Shown: in pieces, positions 1 through 10,154 of the stretch
How positions within the stretch are numbered: the first letter of the stretch is position 1
Layout: every line of letters starts with the position of its first letter
NCBI GenBank assembly: GCA_038503065.1
Contig: JBCAMK010000017.1
Span: 1,488,001-1,552,000, forward strand
Origin: Paragyromitra xinjiangensis
Taxonomy: Eukaryota > Ascomycota > Pezizomycetes > Pezizales > Discinaceae
Length of the DNA stretch: 64,000 nt
Reading direction: 5' to 3'
Made by a program: the position numbers and the translations under genes
Notes under the pieces: generated by a model
What the model was told of the DNA's origin: nothing
The model's database searches: none
Seen by the model: only the letters and a program-made list of their open reading frames with translations

Positions 1-328
1 AATAATCATGTACATTCGCGTACCCCCAGAAGTAGTATTATTGGCGCCCTACAGCCGCCCTAAAGCCGCCCTAAAGCCGCCGTACAAGCGACCTACAAGC
101 GACGGTGTGGTCCACGGGAATTGATAGAGCTCCAGGAGGGTCCGCCAACTATGGTAGGTGGTTCAGGGAGGTCCTCGAGGGTCCGTGAGAAGTGGTGTGT
201 GGTCCGGGAACCGTGTGCAAGGGTCCGTGTGATATGGCTGTTCCATGGACTGGCACTTGCCTCCATCTGGTCCGCGCGGTCCATGAGGGTTCAGGAGCGC
301 CCGGGAGCCGAGAATCAGTTTTGCTGAT
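1..328. mobile_element. Right end of a DNA transposon with CATCAG-type terminus (truncated by window start)
   Basis: The sequence TTTTGCTGATG ends near 327. It is the inverse of the CATCAGCAAAA terminus found on several other elements in this window. The 200 bases before it are dense in GGTCC/GGTCCG motifs (for example near 139, 171, 180, 201, 212, 270 and 279), which look like subterminal repeats private to this element. No coding region is convincing. The rest of the element lies outside the window. Assignment to the Plavaka/KDZ type rests only on the shared terminus. Confidence 0.45.
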
Positions 329-639
329 GTAGGCCCCTCTGAAGCATGGAGAGGTTCTCTCCATGTGGCCTTGAGTTTTCGAACTCTGTGGGCTTGTTGA
401 AGGATCGCCTGCGTCAGGTGCAATGCACCCGCAACGTCAGTGGTTCGCTGAAGGGGGAAATCCCTCAGGCACAATCCAATCCCACTGTCTTGATTGTCCC
501 CTACATTGGTTATCAGTAGTCTCGTACTTAGAGCTCTCACAAATGCATAGGTCAATTTCTAATGCACCTGAGGTTCACAGTCGGATGACAGCCCGTCGGC
601 TGTACCAGTCTTGATCGCTATCTCTGAAGCACTTATGCA

Positions 640-800
640 CCATGGGAAGGTAGGGTAACTGCCTGGTAGCGAACCTGCAGTTACTTCCTTTCTCCAGCTA
701 ATGGTAGGGTAACAGTCCCTTGTAGTTACCCTACCTAGGCAGGGTAACAGGACCGCCATAGTTACTCTGCAAGACAGGGTAACTGTCCTCCAATAGCTCT
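640..800. repeat. Short interspersed repeats of GGGTAAC / GTTACCC
   Basis: At least six copies of GGGTAACWG or its complement CAGTTACCC alternate in both orientations within about 150 bases. Similar GGTAAC words recur at 890-920 and 3145-3205, that is, near both ends of the following inverted-repeat element. They may be transposase-binding subterminal repeats of a neighbouring or older element. Confidence 0.4.
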
Positions 801-984
801 GATGGTACACTTGACTAACTAATGTAGATCAAGACATGTAACGTACGTCGCGAAAAGCTTGATTTGCTACCACCCGCCTTTTGTGTGTTACCATAGCCTT
901 TGACACGCTATGGTAACAAAAATAGGCGAAATAGGCGAAAACGACCAATCGAGCTTTTTAATGTCTACCGAGAGACAACCAAAA

Positions 985-1090
985 GCATATGTCATGCTTT
1001 TCAAATGCTTTGACCATGCTTTCACGGTGCTTTCACAGTGCTTTAACCATGCTTTCACGGTGCTTTCACGGTGCTTTCAAGATGCTCTAG
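985..1090. repeat. Tandem GCTTTCACGGT/GCTTTGACCAT array
   Basis: About eight copies of an 11-13 base unit (GCTTTCACGGT with variants GCTTTGACCAT and GCTTTCAAGAT) follow one another. They sit about 140 bases inside the left end of the inverted-repeat element, the usual place for transposase-binding repeats. Confidence 0.6.
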
Positions 1091-1435
1091 TAGGCTCCTA
1101 GTAAGCATATGCTAGCCTAACCGTAGGATTTGTAAAACACTTGAGACTCTTGTTTTGTCACGCTTTCGCTCCAGTCATGCACGCTGAATCAAGTGATACT
1201 AATGTTTATTTCTGACTATTTTATATACAAATGCACTCCTATAGAAACAAACACCTATGTGACTAACTAAACTATTCGCTAACTACTAAATACACGGAAT
1301 TCTGCCACACGCAATTCCACACAATGCCCTACTTGCATATTCACGCAGTCCTCCAACTGATCACAGAGCCCGTCAGAGTCCCTGTCAGAGTCCCTGTCAG
1401 AGCGCTTGTGATAGCTATGCTAGGGAGGCAGGCAA

Positions 1436-2765
1436 GCAGTCGATTCAGAGGCTGCTTGGGAGGAGGTTTGGGAGTCGATTTGGAGTCTATTCAGCAGTCA
1501 ATTCTGCAGGATTCGGAGGCTTAGAAACAGCCGGTTCGGAGTCTATTCAGCAGTCAATTCAGCAGTCAATTCGGCAGGATTTGGAGGCTTAGGAACGGCC
1601 GATTCGGAGTCTATTCAGCAGTCAATTCAGCAGTCAATTCGGCAGGATTCGGTGGCTTAGGAACAGCTGATTCGGAGTCTATTCAGCAGTCTATTCAGCA
1701 GTCAATTCGGCAGTCAATTCAGCAGGATTCGGAGTCTATTCAGCAGTCAATTCAGCAGTCAATTCGGCAGGATTTGGAGGCTTAGAAACGGCCGATTCAG
1801 AGTCTATTCAGGAGTCAATTCAGCAGTCAATTCAGCAGGATTTGGAGGCTTAGAAACGGCTGATTCGGAGTCTATTCAGCAGTCAATTCGGCAGTCAATT
1901 CAGCAGGATTCGGAGGCTTAGAAACGGCCGATTCGGAGTCTATTCAGGAGTCTATTCAGCAGTCTATTCAGCAGTCAATTCGGCAGGACTCGGAGGCTTA
2001 GGAACGGCTGATTCGGAGGCAAGCAAGCAGCTGCTTCAGAGGCAGCTCAGGAGGAGGTTCGGAAGTCGATTCGGAGGCTCACAAATAGCCGATTCGGAGG
2101 CTGCGCAGGAGGCCTATTTAGCAGTGGATTCGGAGGCTTGGAAACAGCTGTTTCGGAGGCGGCTCGGGAGGTTTGGGAGTCGATTCGGAGTCTATTCAGC
2201 AGTCAATTCAGCAGGATTTGGAGGCTTAGAAACGGCCGATTCGGAGTCTATTCAGCAGTCAATTCAGCAGTCAATTCGGTAGGATTCGGAGGCTTAGAAA
2301 CAGCTGATTCGGAGTCTATTCAGCAGTCAATTCAGCAGTCAATTTGGCAGGATTCGGAGGCTTAGAAAGAGCTGATTCGGAGTCTATTCAGCAGTCAATT
2401 CAGCAGTCAATTCGGCAGGATTCGGATGCTTAGAAACAGCTGATTCGGAGTCTATTCAGGGGTCAATTCAGCAGGATTCGGAGGCTTAGAAACAGCCGAT
2501 TCGGAGGCAAGCAAGCAGCTGCTTTGGAGGCGGCTCGGGAGGAAGTTTGGGAGTCGATTCGGAGGCTGCTCAGGAGGCTGCCAGGGAGTCGATTCGGAGG
2601 CAAGCAAGCAGCTGCTTCGGAGGCGGCTCGGGAGGAGGTTTGGGAGTCGATTCGGAGGTAAGCAAGCAGCTGCTTTGGAGGCTGCTCGGGAGGGGTTCGG
2701 GAGTTGATTCGGAGGCAAGCAAAAGGGTGCCAGGGAGTCGATTCGGAGGCTGTTGTTTGGTAGTT
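1436..2765. repeat. Large minisatellite built on ATTCGGAGTCTATTCAGCAG
   Basis: Two interleaved unit types repeat for 1.3 kb. The first combines ATTCGGAGTCTATTCAGCAG with AGTCAATTCAGC and GGATTCGGAGGCTTAGAAAC, in roughly 65-75 base periods. The second (from about 2010 and again 2500-2760) is GCAAGCAAGCAGCTGCTTCGGAGG with GGCTCGGGAGG. Short open frames across it are by-products of the periodicity. A reverse-orientation block of the same family lies at 40290-40700 inside a different transposon. Confidence 0.85.
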
Positions 2766-3277
2766 AGTCGAGAACCAAGCACTCATAGCTCGCCATGGAC
2801 CTAAGAAACAAAGTTAGTGAAGCCTTGTGTTTATTCAAACAGTAGGGGTGGTGTAGGAATGTGTGTGGTAGGGACTCAGATGTGTGTTTGGATAGGGGTA
2901 ACGACAAAATTTCTCTAAGTTCAGAGGGTCAGGGTTGTGGAGTCTTGTACTGTCAGAGTCAAATGGCAGCAAGGCCGTAGCGAAGTGGTAGGGAAGTGGT
3001 AGCATGGTGGTAGCGAAGTGGTAGCAGGTGGTAGGGTGTCAGAGTTGAAGATAGCGATCAGTAAAATTCAGCTCTAGAAGGAAGTCCGTGGAAGCAGTCA
3101 AAGCATTCTGCAAGGCTAGGAGAAGGCTTGCTAAAGATGTCATACGCTTTGGTAACCTACAGAAAGCACAGATACGTTACCATGGACATTCGGTAACAGC
3201 CATATGCTTCCATGCGCTATCGGAAATTGGTTAATTTTACCGCGGCCTACGACTTTTTTAAGGCTTTTCGCGACGTA

Positions 3278-3537
3278 TATGAAACCCTGTTACACCTATA
3301 CTCGTTTCAAGACCACAGTTGCGGACAGCATGTCCACCAGAGAGCAAGCAAAGTTGGATCTAGCGATTTCTTCCAGAAACGGCTTTTTTATTGCTTCACG
3401 ATGTGGGGTTTAATATTTCTCTTAATGAATTGAGGGGTAGTTTACACCCCCAAGGTATTTTGGAACCGTACCTTTAAGTCGAGAGGCAGTCTACACCTTT
3501 GCTCTATTATATTTGTATGAACCAACCTATTAAACCA
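3278..3537. other. Spacer without recognisable gene
   Basis: 260 bases between two transposon ends. I see a weak direct repeat (GAGGGGTAGTTTACACC and GAGAGGCAGTCTACACC, 52 bases apart) and no coding potential. Confidence 0.5.
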
Positions 3538-3623
3538 CATCAGCAAAAAAAATGTCGCCCCGACACTTTCTTGTCTTCCGGAAGGCCATATTCCGCCCGC
3601 TGCGTTTGTGGCCTTCCCTACAA
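3538..3623. mobile_element. Left end of a further CATCAG-type element
   Basis: CATCAGCAAAAAAAATGTCG starts at 3538 and is followed by CGCCC-containing words. The next CATCAGCAAAAA terminus begins only 86 bases later (3624), so this looks like the arm of an older element into which the Plavaka element jumped. A candidate partner is the inverse end at 37043-37056, whose flank also carries GGCGAC and CCGCCC words and a TATATTCCGCCC word like the one near 3590. The pairing is inference. Confidence 0.4.
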
Positions 3624-3639
3624 CATCAGCAAAAATAAT

Positions 3640-3870
3640 TACCGCTCCTGGAGATTAGCTGTGTCTCCCTGGGAGCACATTTTCTCCCTGACCTTCCTAA
3701 CCTCCAGGCGCTATGGAGGATAGCAGCAATCCTCCTGGAGGATTTTGCCACTCCCCGACTCGATGTTTCCTTGTGGAGGAGCTTGCCGTCCCTCTTTGCC
3801 AACTATTCGCTCCTGGAGCGCCCTTTATTCTCTGCCTATCCCCGGGAGGATAATGCTAATCATCACTGAA
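3640..3870. repeat. Left subterminal CTCCTGGAG repeats
   Basis: CTCCTGGAG, CTCCCTGGGAG, CTCCAGG, CTCCTGGAGG and CTCCTGGAGCG occur several times in this stretch. The same words reappear in the last 270 bases of the element (12880-13145). Symmetric placement at both ends is what is expected of transposase-binding subterminal repeats. Confidence 0.65.
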
Positions 3871-4149
3871 TGATTGGGGTAAGTGCGCTTACTAATTGCA
3901 GCTCTAGATGTGGTAAATGGATCTTTATTGGTCCTATTTATTCGACCTCTCAGAGCCCTTGCAGGATACTGATCATCCTTCGCCTACTTTCTATTGTCTT
4001 CGAATCTTCTATAGCATACCCCGTATCCTCTATAAATTGACTGCCTACAAGCCCTCCAGCTTCGATCCTCTGCCTACTTTCTATTCTCTCCAAATCCTTT
4101 ATAACATATCTGTATCCCTTATAGATTGACTGCCTACAAGCCTTCTGAC

Positions 4150-4505
4150 TTCTCTCCCGCCGCAATGATATTGGCTATCCTACACTCACTTCCGTGCCTC
4201 CAGTACATACTTCATATCCACCTGCCGCAATGATATTGGCTATCCTACACTCACTTCCGTGCCTCCAGTACATACTTCATATCCACCCGCAGCGACGATA
4301 TTAGCTATCCTACACTCACTTCCGTGCCTCCAGTACTTCTCACTCCTGACTTCCACCCCGCCACGAGGATATTGGCTATCCTACGCTCACTTTCTATCCC
4401 TCCAAAGCCTCCAGTACATACTCCATGTACCTCTCGCTCCTGACTTCCACCCCGCCACGAGGATATTGGCCATCCCTCCCGAGCCTTCAAAACATACTCC
4501 ATAAC
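4150..4505. repeat. Tandem repeat, about 68-base unit, inside Plavaka element
   Basis: The unit contains GATATTGGCTATCCTACAC, TCACTTCCGTGCCTCCAGTA and a CATACTTCATATCCACC tail. It is present three times nearly identically (from about 4165, 4232 and 4298) and twice more in degenerate form to 4500. A related pair, CTTTCTATTCTCTCC and CTTTCTATTGTCTTC, precedes it at 3985-4135. Confidence 0.75.
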
Positions 4506-4601
4506 CTTAAAATAGCTATGATATCTCCAACCTACTCAGGTTGATGATTCGGTAGTCCTCATCCCTCTCATGTCGCTAGGATGCCCAGTATCTTAATTCT
4601 C

Positions 4602-7600
4602 CTAGGTATAGATCTCATTAAACGTTGCGAGGCTGATCCGGTTGTTGACGAGCCATCTAGTATTAGCCTCTAAGAGCTCCGGCTGCTCTGGAATGAGATG
4701 TGCTGCTCCCATGATGTTCTTTATCCCCACAACAAATAGATCATCTGCTTTCCTAGTAGATACTCTCACCATCCCATGGATATCTGTAATCTGACCTCCG
4801 CCTGGATAGGCTCGCAGCATCCTCACGAGGATAAGGCGATGCGTATACAGAATATGAGGATCCCGAATCTTAAACAGGCAAAGCACTTTGGCCGGAAGGC
4901 AACCTCGGAGTGCGCCAAACTGGCTCTCATCACCCACCTGGACCCACACCCAATCATTCCGTGGAACTTGACCCCTAAAGGCTCGCCCTCCTGTACATCT
5001 CACTCGATGAAGCTCAAACTCCTCAGGATGCTGAAACTTAGGCACAGGGACTCTAAGTTGTGAGAATAGCTCAGCTGGGTACGTAAGAAGAGCCTCTGTA
5101 TCCTCCCGGAGCCGGCGTTCGTCGTTTAGATTCTGACTGCTGTAGTATAGTATTCGCTCCGGCAGGTCCGGCACGTTGATTTGGCGGATGATATCATAGA
5201 GAGTCCAGATCCTTGGTTGTCGGCCACACAATCGCCGAAGAGATGCTCTATCTCCTGTGTGTTGAACTTCTGACCGCCTGGGTTTGAGGATATCCTGCAG
5301 CTCATAATTGAGAGGCTCGGTATCCTTAGAAAGAGCTCGGAGGTTCAATATACGCATACCAAATGCGTGTCGACATGCATAATAGCGCAGGATCTGCTTT
5401 GTGGAGTCGTTTTTATTGGATGCTCGATATCCTTCCTTGATCTGTTGCCGATGTACTGTCTCCCCTGCCTCGGTAGAGAACATGGGGATTCCTCCATACT
5501 GCTCAACATGCTCACGGAAGTGCGTTAAGAGGTGCATTTTGGGAAAGTTGAAGTGACTCTCTTCCGACTGCGTTTCAACGAGTAGCTCCCTCCTCTCAAG
5601 CCTATCTGCATCCTGCAGTCGCCTTTTCCTTGATCCTGTATGACTCGGAGGAGGGCGGGCATCCTGAGATAGCTTCAAGCACTTGACTTTTGCTCGTGCC
5701 TTCGCGCCTGCCTTCTTCGAGGCTCTGAATTCGAGGAAGATATCTTTGTGCTTATGGAAGTCGGCGAGATATTGGTCCATATATTGCAAGGTTTCAGGTG
5801 TATGGCTGCGATACTGTGCCATAAGGTGGAAATCGATAATGCTTCGGACACAGAGAATCGCTCGTCTAAAAGGATATACCTCATCCGACGACGGATTGAG
5901 GAGAGCAACAGCAAACGCTCCGAGAAGGATACGACCGAGGTTGCGCATCTCCTTGCCCTGCCACTGGGAAACCTCTCGATAGGCTTTTGTTGGCCTAGTC
6001 AGGCCTGGGAAGGGGGGTATCGACATCCAAACTTCATCAAATGCTTGCTGCCTCTTGTGCTTCTCGAGGAAGCCCTCTATCCACTCCATCAAATGCTTCA
6101 ATATACCGAGATATATATTATGTAGGAGGTCTGGCTTGTGAAGGTCCCCAGCGCGAGGGAGGTGTGGCATCCCCCAAAAGACGTTGAATGGCGCTTTCAG
6201 CCCTCGTTCAGCAAGATACTCCAACTTCTGAGGATTGTCAGTATCCACAAAGGATTGAGCCACTTCCTGATACTTTCTGTCGTTTCGCTTCGGGCTGTTG
6301 ACTAGGTCTCCAAGCTGATCCGGCCTGACCTCGCACTTTGGGCACGCATTTTGCTGTAGGTTGTGGAGTTGGATGTGCTCGGCGTGGTCAGCAATCCAAG
6401 CACAAAGGATTGGGTAGCACATTCGATATTGAGCATCTCCACACGCCAATCTGACTCCGGCCAGCCCAGCCTCTTTTATATCCTTGAAAAGGATGTCCAA
6501 TACCTCATAAAGGATCTCTCTATTGGCTTCTCGACGGAGTCTATCCGCCAAACTGCCTCCAGTAAATTTGGGGGGGATAGGGAGGAGTGCTACGAGGATT
6601 ATAGCCATATTCGTTGGCTTGTTTCGAACCTCGGAGAGGATGTTGCCTATCGTCAGGTAGACTGGCCAAGCCTTCTTATCGCCCGAAAAATTGGTAAGAT
6701 GTGTGCCATCCGACGCGCAAATAACTGGAATTACTGTAGCCCCGTCGGGCAAGTCCCCCTAGCCATGAGATTAGAAGGATGATAGATATCCTGATGCGGG
6801 ATGCAGCTAACCTGTACTTGCCACCACCAGTCTGCTGTATGCAGCTCCGAGTACATTCTCTCCCCTCCAGCGTTGTATTCTCGAACCGGGCGATAGACCA
6901 CATCCTTTGCATATGCAGGTTGCCTAAGCAAATATTGGATACAAGCCAATACTGATCTGAAGTAATAGGATGCCACCCTCTTTTTTGTCCCTTCCATGAC
7001 TTCGCAAGTCCCTCGTTGCCACTGGATCTGACCTAATTCCGGATCAATCCTGTCAAGGAGTCTGTGAATCGTATGGGCGGATCTAAATCCTACTGTAGGA
7101 GCGTCTGCTGCAGGCGTGCAAAGCTGCTGATTAAAATACTCGTTGATACGGGTCTTAGCTATCCCGCTTTCTAGCATCCATCGAGCGAGCTTAAAGTCAA
7201 AAGAGGTCTCAAATGGAGTATAAGGGTTTGAGAGAAGGAATTCGACAACCTCCTGATGGTCCTCCACATCCCCCAAAGAGCATGCTGCGCTGGCAAATTG
7301 AATGACCCTAGAGCCAGACTGCCGCAAGCTCTTCATACCCACTTCCACTCCCTCTGCCTCGGATGGCGACGGATCCTCTGCATCGGATGGTGATGGATCC
7401 TCGTCATCGTCCTCGCTGCTACTCCCGGTGCTTCCATCAGAGGATCCACCTCTTCTGGAACAAATATCTTCCCAGTCGCTATCTGGGTTTTGTCTGCGCC
7501 ATGGATCACCTTCAGTGCTCCTACCTTCACCATCCTCTTCGGATTGAGAGCCTCCATGCCCGGATGTCTGGGAGGCTTGGTTGGGGTGGATAAGCATTAT

Positions 7601-7672
7601 ATGTTTCTGCAAAGAAACCACTGAGCTGTAGGTACGGCGACACAAGGAGCAACGAGTTCTTGAATCCTCCAT
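4602..7672 (-). pseudogene. Plavaka (KDZ superfamily) transposase, split by one frameshift
   Basis: Two overlapping frames read as one protein of about 1,000 residues. The N-terminal part (7672-6731, 313 residues) opens with a C2H2 finger (C-x2-C, then H-x4-H in CSLCRRTYSS...HIMLIH) and an acidic Ser-rich stretch, and ends next to LMARGTCPTG. The C-terminal part (to 4602) resumes at LPDGATVIPV and holds family landmarks I recognise from Plavaka transposases: SDGTHLTNF...YLTIGNI, RLACGDAQYR and the CPKCEVRPDQLG knuckle. The frames differ by one base at a GGGGG run near 6755-6760, so a one-base indel disrupts an otherwise full-length gene; programmed frameshifting is a less likely alternative. 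It would cut and paste this element. It is transcribed divergently from the cargo genes. Confidence 0.8.
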
Positions 7673-8576
7673 TTATAGTTGAAGGATTGCGTGTATCAGT
7701 CGCGTGGTAAGATGCTAGGGGTAGGATATTGAGGCTTGTTTTGATGTAAGCTCAGGATGCTGCTATTTGATTGACTTCCTGCGATCGCTAGAAATCACAC
7801 TGGTGGAGGAAGGGAGATACCGATGGCGGAGGGAAGTAGGATACTGATACTCGCTAAGAAGAGATAGAATGCTGGTGCTCGCTAAGGTAGGATGCTATTG
7901 CTCGTGAGGTGTTGATGCTCCTTCCGAGTCGTGTTTAGGGGGCAGCTTATTGACATGAGGTTGAAATTATGAGTAGGCTAAACCCAAAGGAGCATGTGCA
8001 TCCATAAGCGAGAGCAGGCTTGGCGACTCGGCACTGGGTTAGGGTTGACCTGCGCACAGAGCCTATCGATATCTCACATATGACCTCATAGGCACTGGCT
8101 GCAAACAAATCCTGCTTCTCCTCCGCTTCAGCTTCAGCTCCCTCCTCGCTCTCCCCCAACCTCTTCAACCTTCTCTCCAAGCTCTCCCTATCTTCACGAT
8201 ACTATATATCCTTTCAACTCGATCCCACTGTTTCAAGATGCCCAATATCTTCAAAACGGTAGTAAGCAGGAAGGAGCCTCCGGCTCCGCAGTGACGGTAA
8301 AGCAAACTTGAGCCTAGAGCGGAGGTAACTTGATACTTCGAGGCTAATATAAATAGTCGGTGAATGCCCCCATAAATCGAGCTCAGAACCAGAACCAAGT
8401 GCTATTACAAATCCCGCGGAAGATACAGCGAATCCATCGAAGTATGAAAACGCAGAAAACTTACTCGCGATCCAGTAACTCCAGCTATCGATACCCCTGC
8501 CTCTCTTGCACCAACTACCCCTACTCGGAGGCTAGACTTCCATCAAAATCCAGGCAAGCGTCTTTTTCTCTCCCAC
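7673..8576. promoter_or_regulatory. Divergent intergenic region between transposase and cargo gene
   Basis: 900 bases separate the transposase (minus) from the first cargo gene (plus), so promoters for both should lie here. The part from 7690 to 7925 repeats short words such as AGGATACTGATACTCGCTAAG, AGGATGCTATTGCTCG and GAATGCTGGTGCTCGC. Weak open frames across 7950-8400 have no recognisable product. No defined TATA box stands out. Confidence 0.4.
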
Positions 8577-9690
8577 GTGCTTATACCTCCGAAGGATACT
8601 CAGGCTCCTACTCCAACTACCGATATGGCGGCTCCTGATAAGGGTAAAGGTCCAGAAACTCCGAAGAAGAAGCTTTATCTAAACGCAGCGCAATATAAGC
8701 CATTGCTTGGCTTTGGGGACGGTAACGCACATCATTATACTGTTTTTAGGAGTGATATTGTGTCCTATATGAGGATGTATCGCATCTGAGGCACCGCTAA
8801 TCCCAGTGCCGAAGCATGGGCTCGTTTGGTGAGATGGGCTAAAAGGCATGACTCCTTTGCCCTATTCCGTGAACTGCATTCGAAGGAAGAAGAGCAGCTA
8901 GAGCGAGCGATTAGCAGTATCCTCAGGGATTGCGTGCATCAAGTGCAGCAAGGCGATACTAGGCTCAAGAAGGAGCTTATGGGAATGGGAATGATCCCAA
9001 AGGCAAAAGCATTGACAGCGGCGGCAAAAAGTAAGCTTTGATTCCTGTTTCCTATTCGTTTGATTGATTGATTGATTGAAGGATGCTTACTATCGTTTAC
9101 TAGGAGCTGCGGCCACATTTGAGGAGAGAGCAGTTCGAGTGATCATATGTGATCCTGATAACTGGCATAGAGACCCCAAGATCGATCCTGCCTATGAATG
9201 GGAAGGCGATCTAAGCGTAGTAGGTCATTGGGTCGGAGTCATCGGGGCTCCTACTTTTGGTGAGTGCTTGCGAGTGATAAGCAAGCGTTTGCCTAAGACC
9301 CGCATCCCCCGGAGGATCCTTGGAGCCCTTGAGGATGCCACAGATGATTCTAGTACAGAGAGTCTGGCTAGCGTTATTTTGGCTGACGATGAGGATGTTG
9401 CTGGCTGGCTGGGTCAAACACGGGGCCTAGCTGCTTTGAGGATGCTAGTCATCCTTCGTCGGCCGCCTGGCGAGGACACAGACACGCCAACAAATGAAAT
9501 AGAAGGTCCTTATCTTACCGCGGAATTGCTGCTCAAAGTTCTGACTCGTCTAGTTGTCGAGCAAGGAATGCAGGAGGGCCCGGGCTTTGTGGAGGAAGAG
9601 AATGAGGAGGATGCAGATGCGGATGCGGATGCTAGAGCTAGGGATTTGATGCTGCAGGAGGATAATGCTGGTGGCTCTTCGAGCAAATAA
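8577..9690 (+). pseudogene. Plavaka-element cargo gene A, unknown function, one in-frame stop
   Basis: A single frame runs from 8577 through 9030 with one TGA at 8787-8789 (following SYMRMYRI). Reading resumes in the same frame with GTANPSAEAWARLV, which suggests CGA to TGA, a CpG transition. A good intron (GTAAGC at about 9031 to AG near 9080) joins AAKSK to DAYYRLLGAAATFEERAV, and the frame continues to 9690. The product would be about 350 residues: a basic/proline start, a helical middle (AWARLVRWAKRHDSFALFRE) and an acidic Asp-Ala tail. I do not recognise a family. Its place inside the transposon, in parallel with the next gene, marks it as cargo or an accessory transposition factor. Confidence 0.5.
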
Positions 9691-10154
9691 GGATTGGTAT
9701 AGTCCCATCTAGACACCACAATTCAGTCAACATTTACTAATATTTGGCAGGATTTTACTTTGGTAGGGGAATTGGCGTTTGGGGGCTTATGGAGGATACC
9801 GTTAGGATGCTCGGCATCCTGGAGATTTGCTATCCGTGTACTATTCGTTTATTTTTGGCGCTTATGGAGGATATTGGGCTTCCTTTGAGACTTGTTATCT
9901 GTGTATTATTTATTTATTTTTTTGGAGGTCGAAGCGTTGTGTCAGTCAAATTATGGCAGGGTTAGGGTTAATTCAATCGTATGTCTTAGTTCAGACCTCT
10001 CTTCTTATAATCGCCTCCTTCAGCCAGTCCTCCAGAGAATCTCGCTGCTCCATAGCACTCCCCTTTCTCCGCAGCACACCCTCTTCTCCGCAGCATCCCC
10101 CTACTTCATACGATTCCATGTCTCCTACCTACCCTTTAACTCCAAAATATCAGT
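9691..10154. other. Intergenic spacer in Plavaka element
   Basis: T-rich sequence containing two related stretches (CTTATGGAGGATACCG and CTTATGGAGGATATTG with the following CTGTGTATTATTTA-like tails), that is, an imperfect direct repeat of about 65 bases (9785-9925). I see no gene here. Confidence 0.4.

Larger units (their letters stand above)
844..3277. mobile_element. Non-autonomous DNA transposon with ACGTCGCGAAAAGC inverted ends
   Basis: The left end reads TACGTCGCGAAAAGCTT (from 844). The right end is its inverse, AAGGCTTTTCGCGACGTA (ending 3277). The two match over about 15 bases. Inside are subterminal arrays of GCTTTCACGGT/CATGCTTT on the left (985-1085) and AAAGC-containing words on the right (3080-3180), with a 1.3 kb minisatellite between them. 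No transposase ORF is present, so the element would need a partner in trans. I did not find a clear target-site duplication. Confidence 0.55.

Noticed and set aside
985..1090. CRISPR-like look of the GCTTTCACGGT array
   Set aside because: Units are contiguous 11-13 base tandem copies without unique spacers, and the genome is eukaryotic.
2452..2804. Overlapping frames on both strands in the first minisatellite
   Set aside because: Same reason: periodic low-complexity sequence open in many frames.
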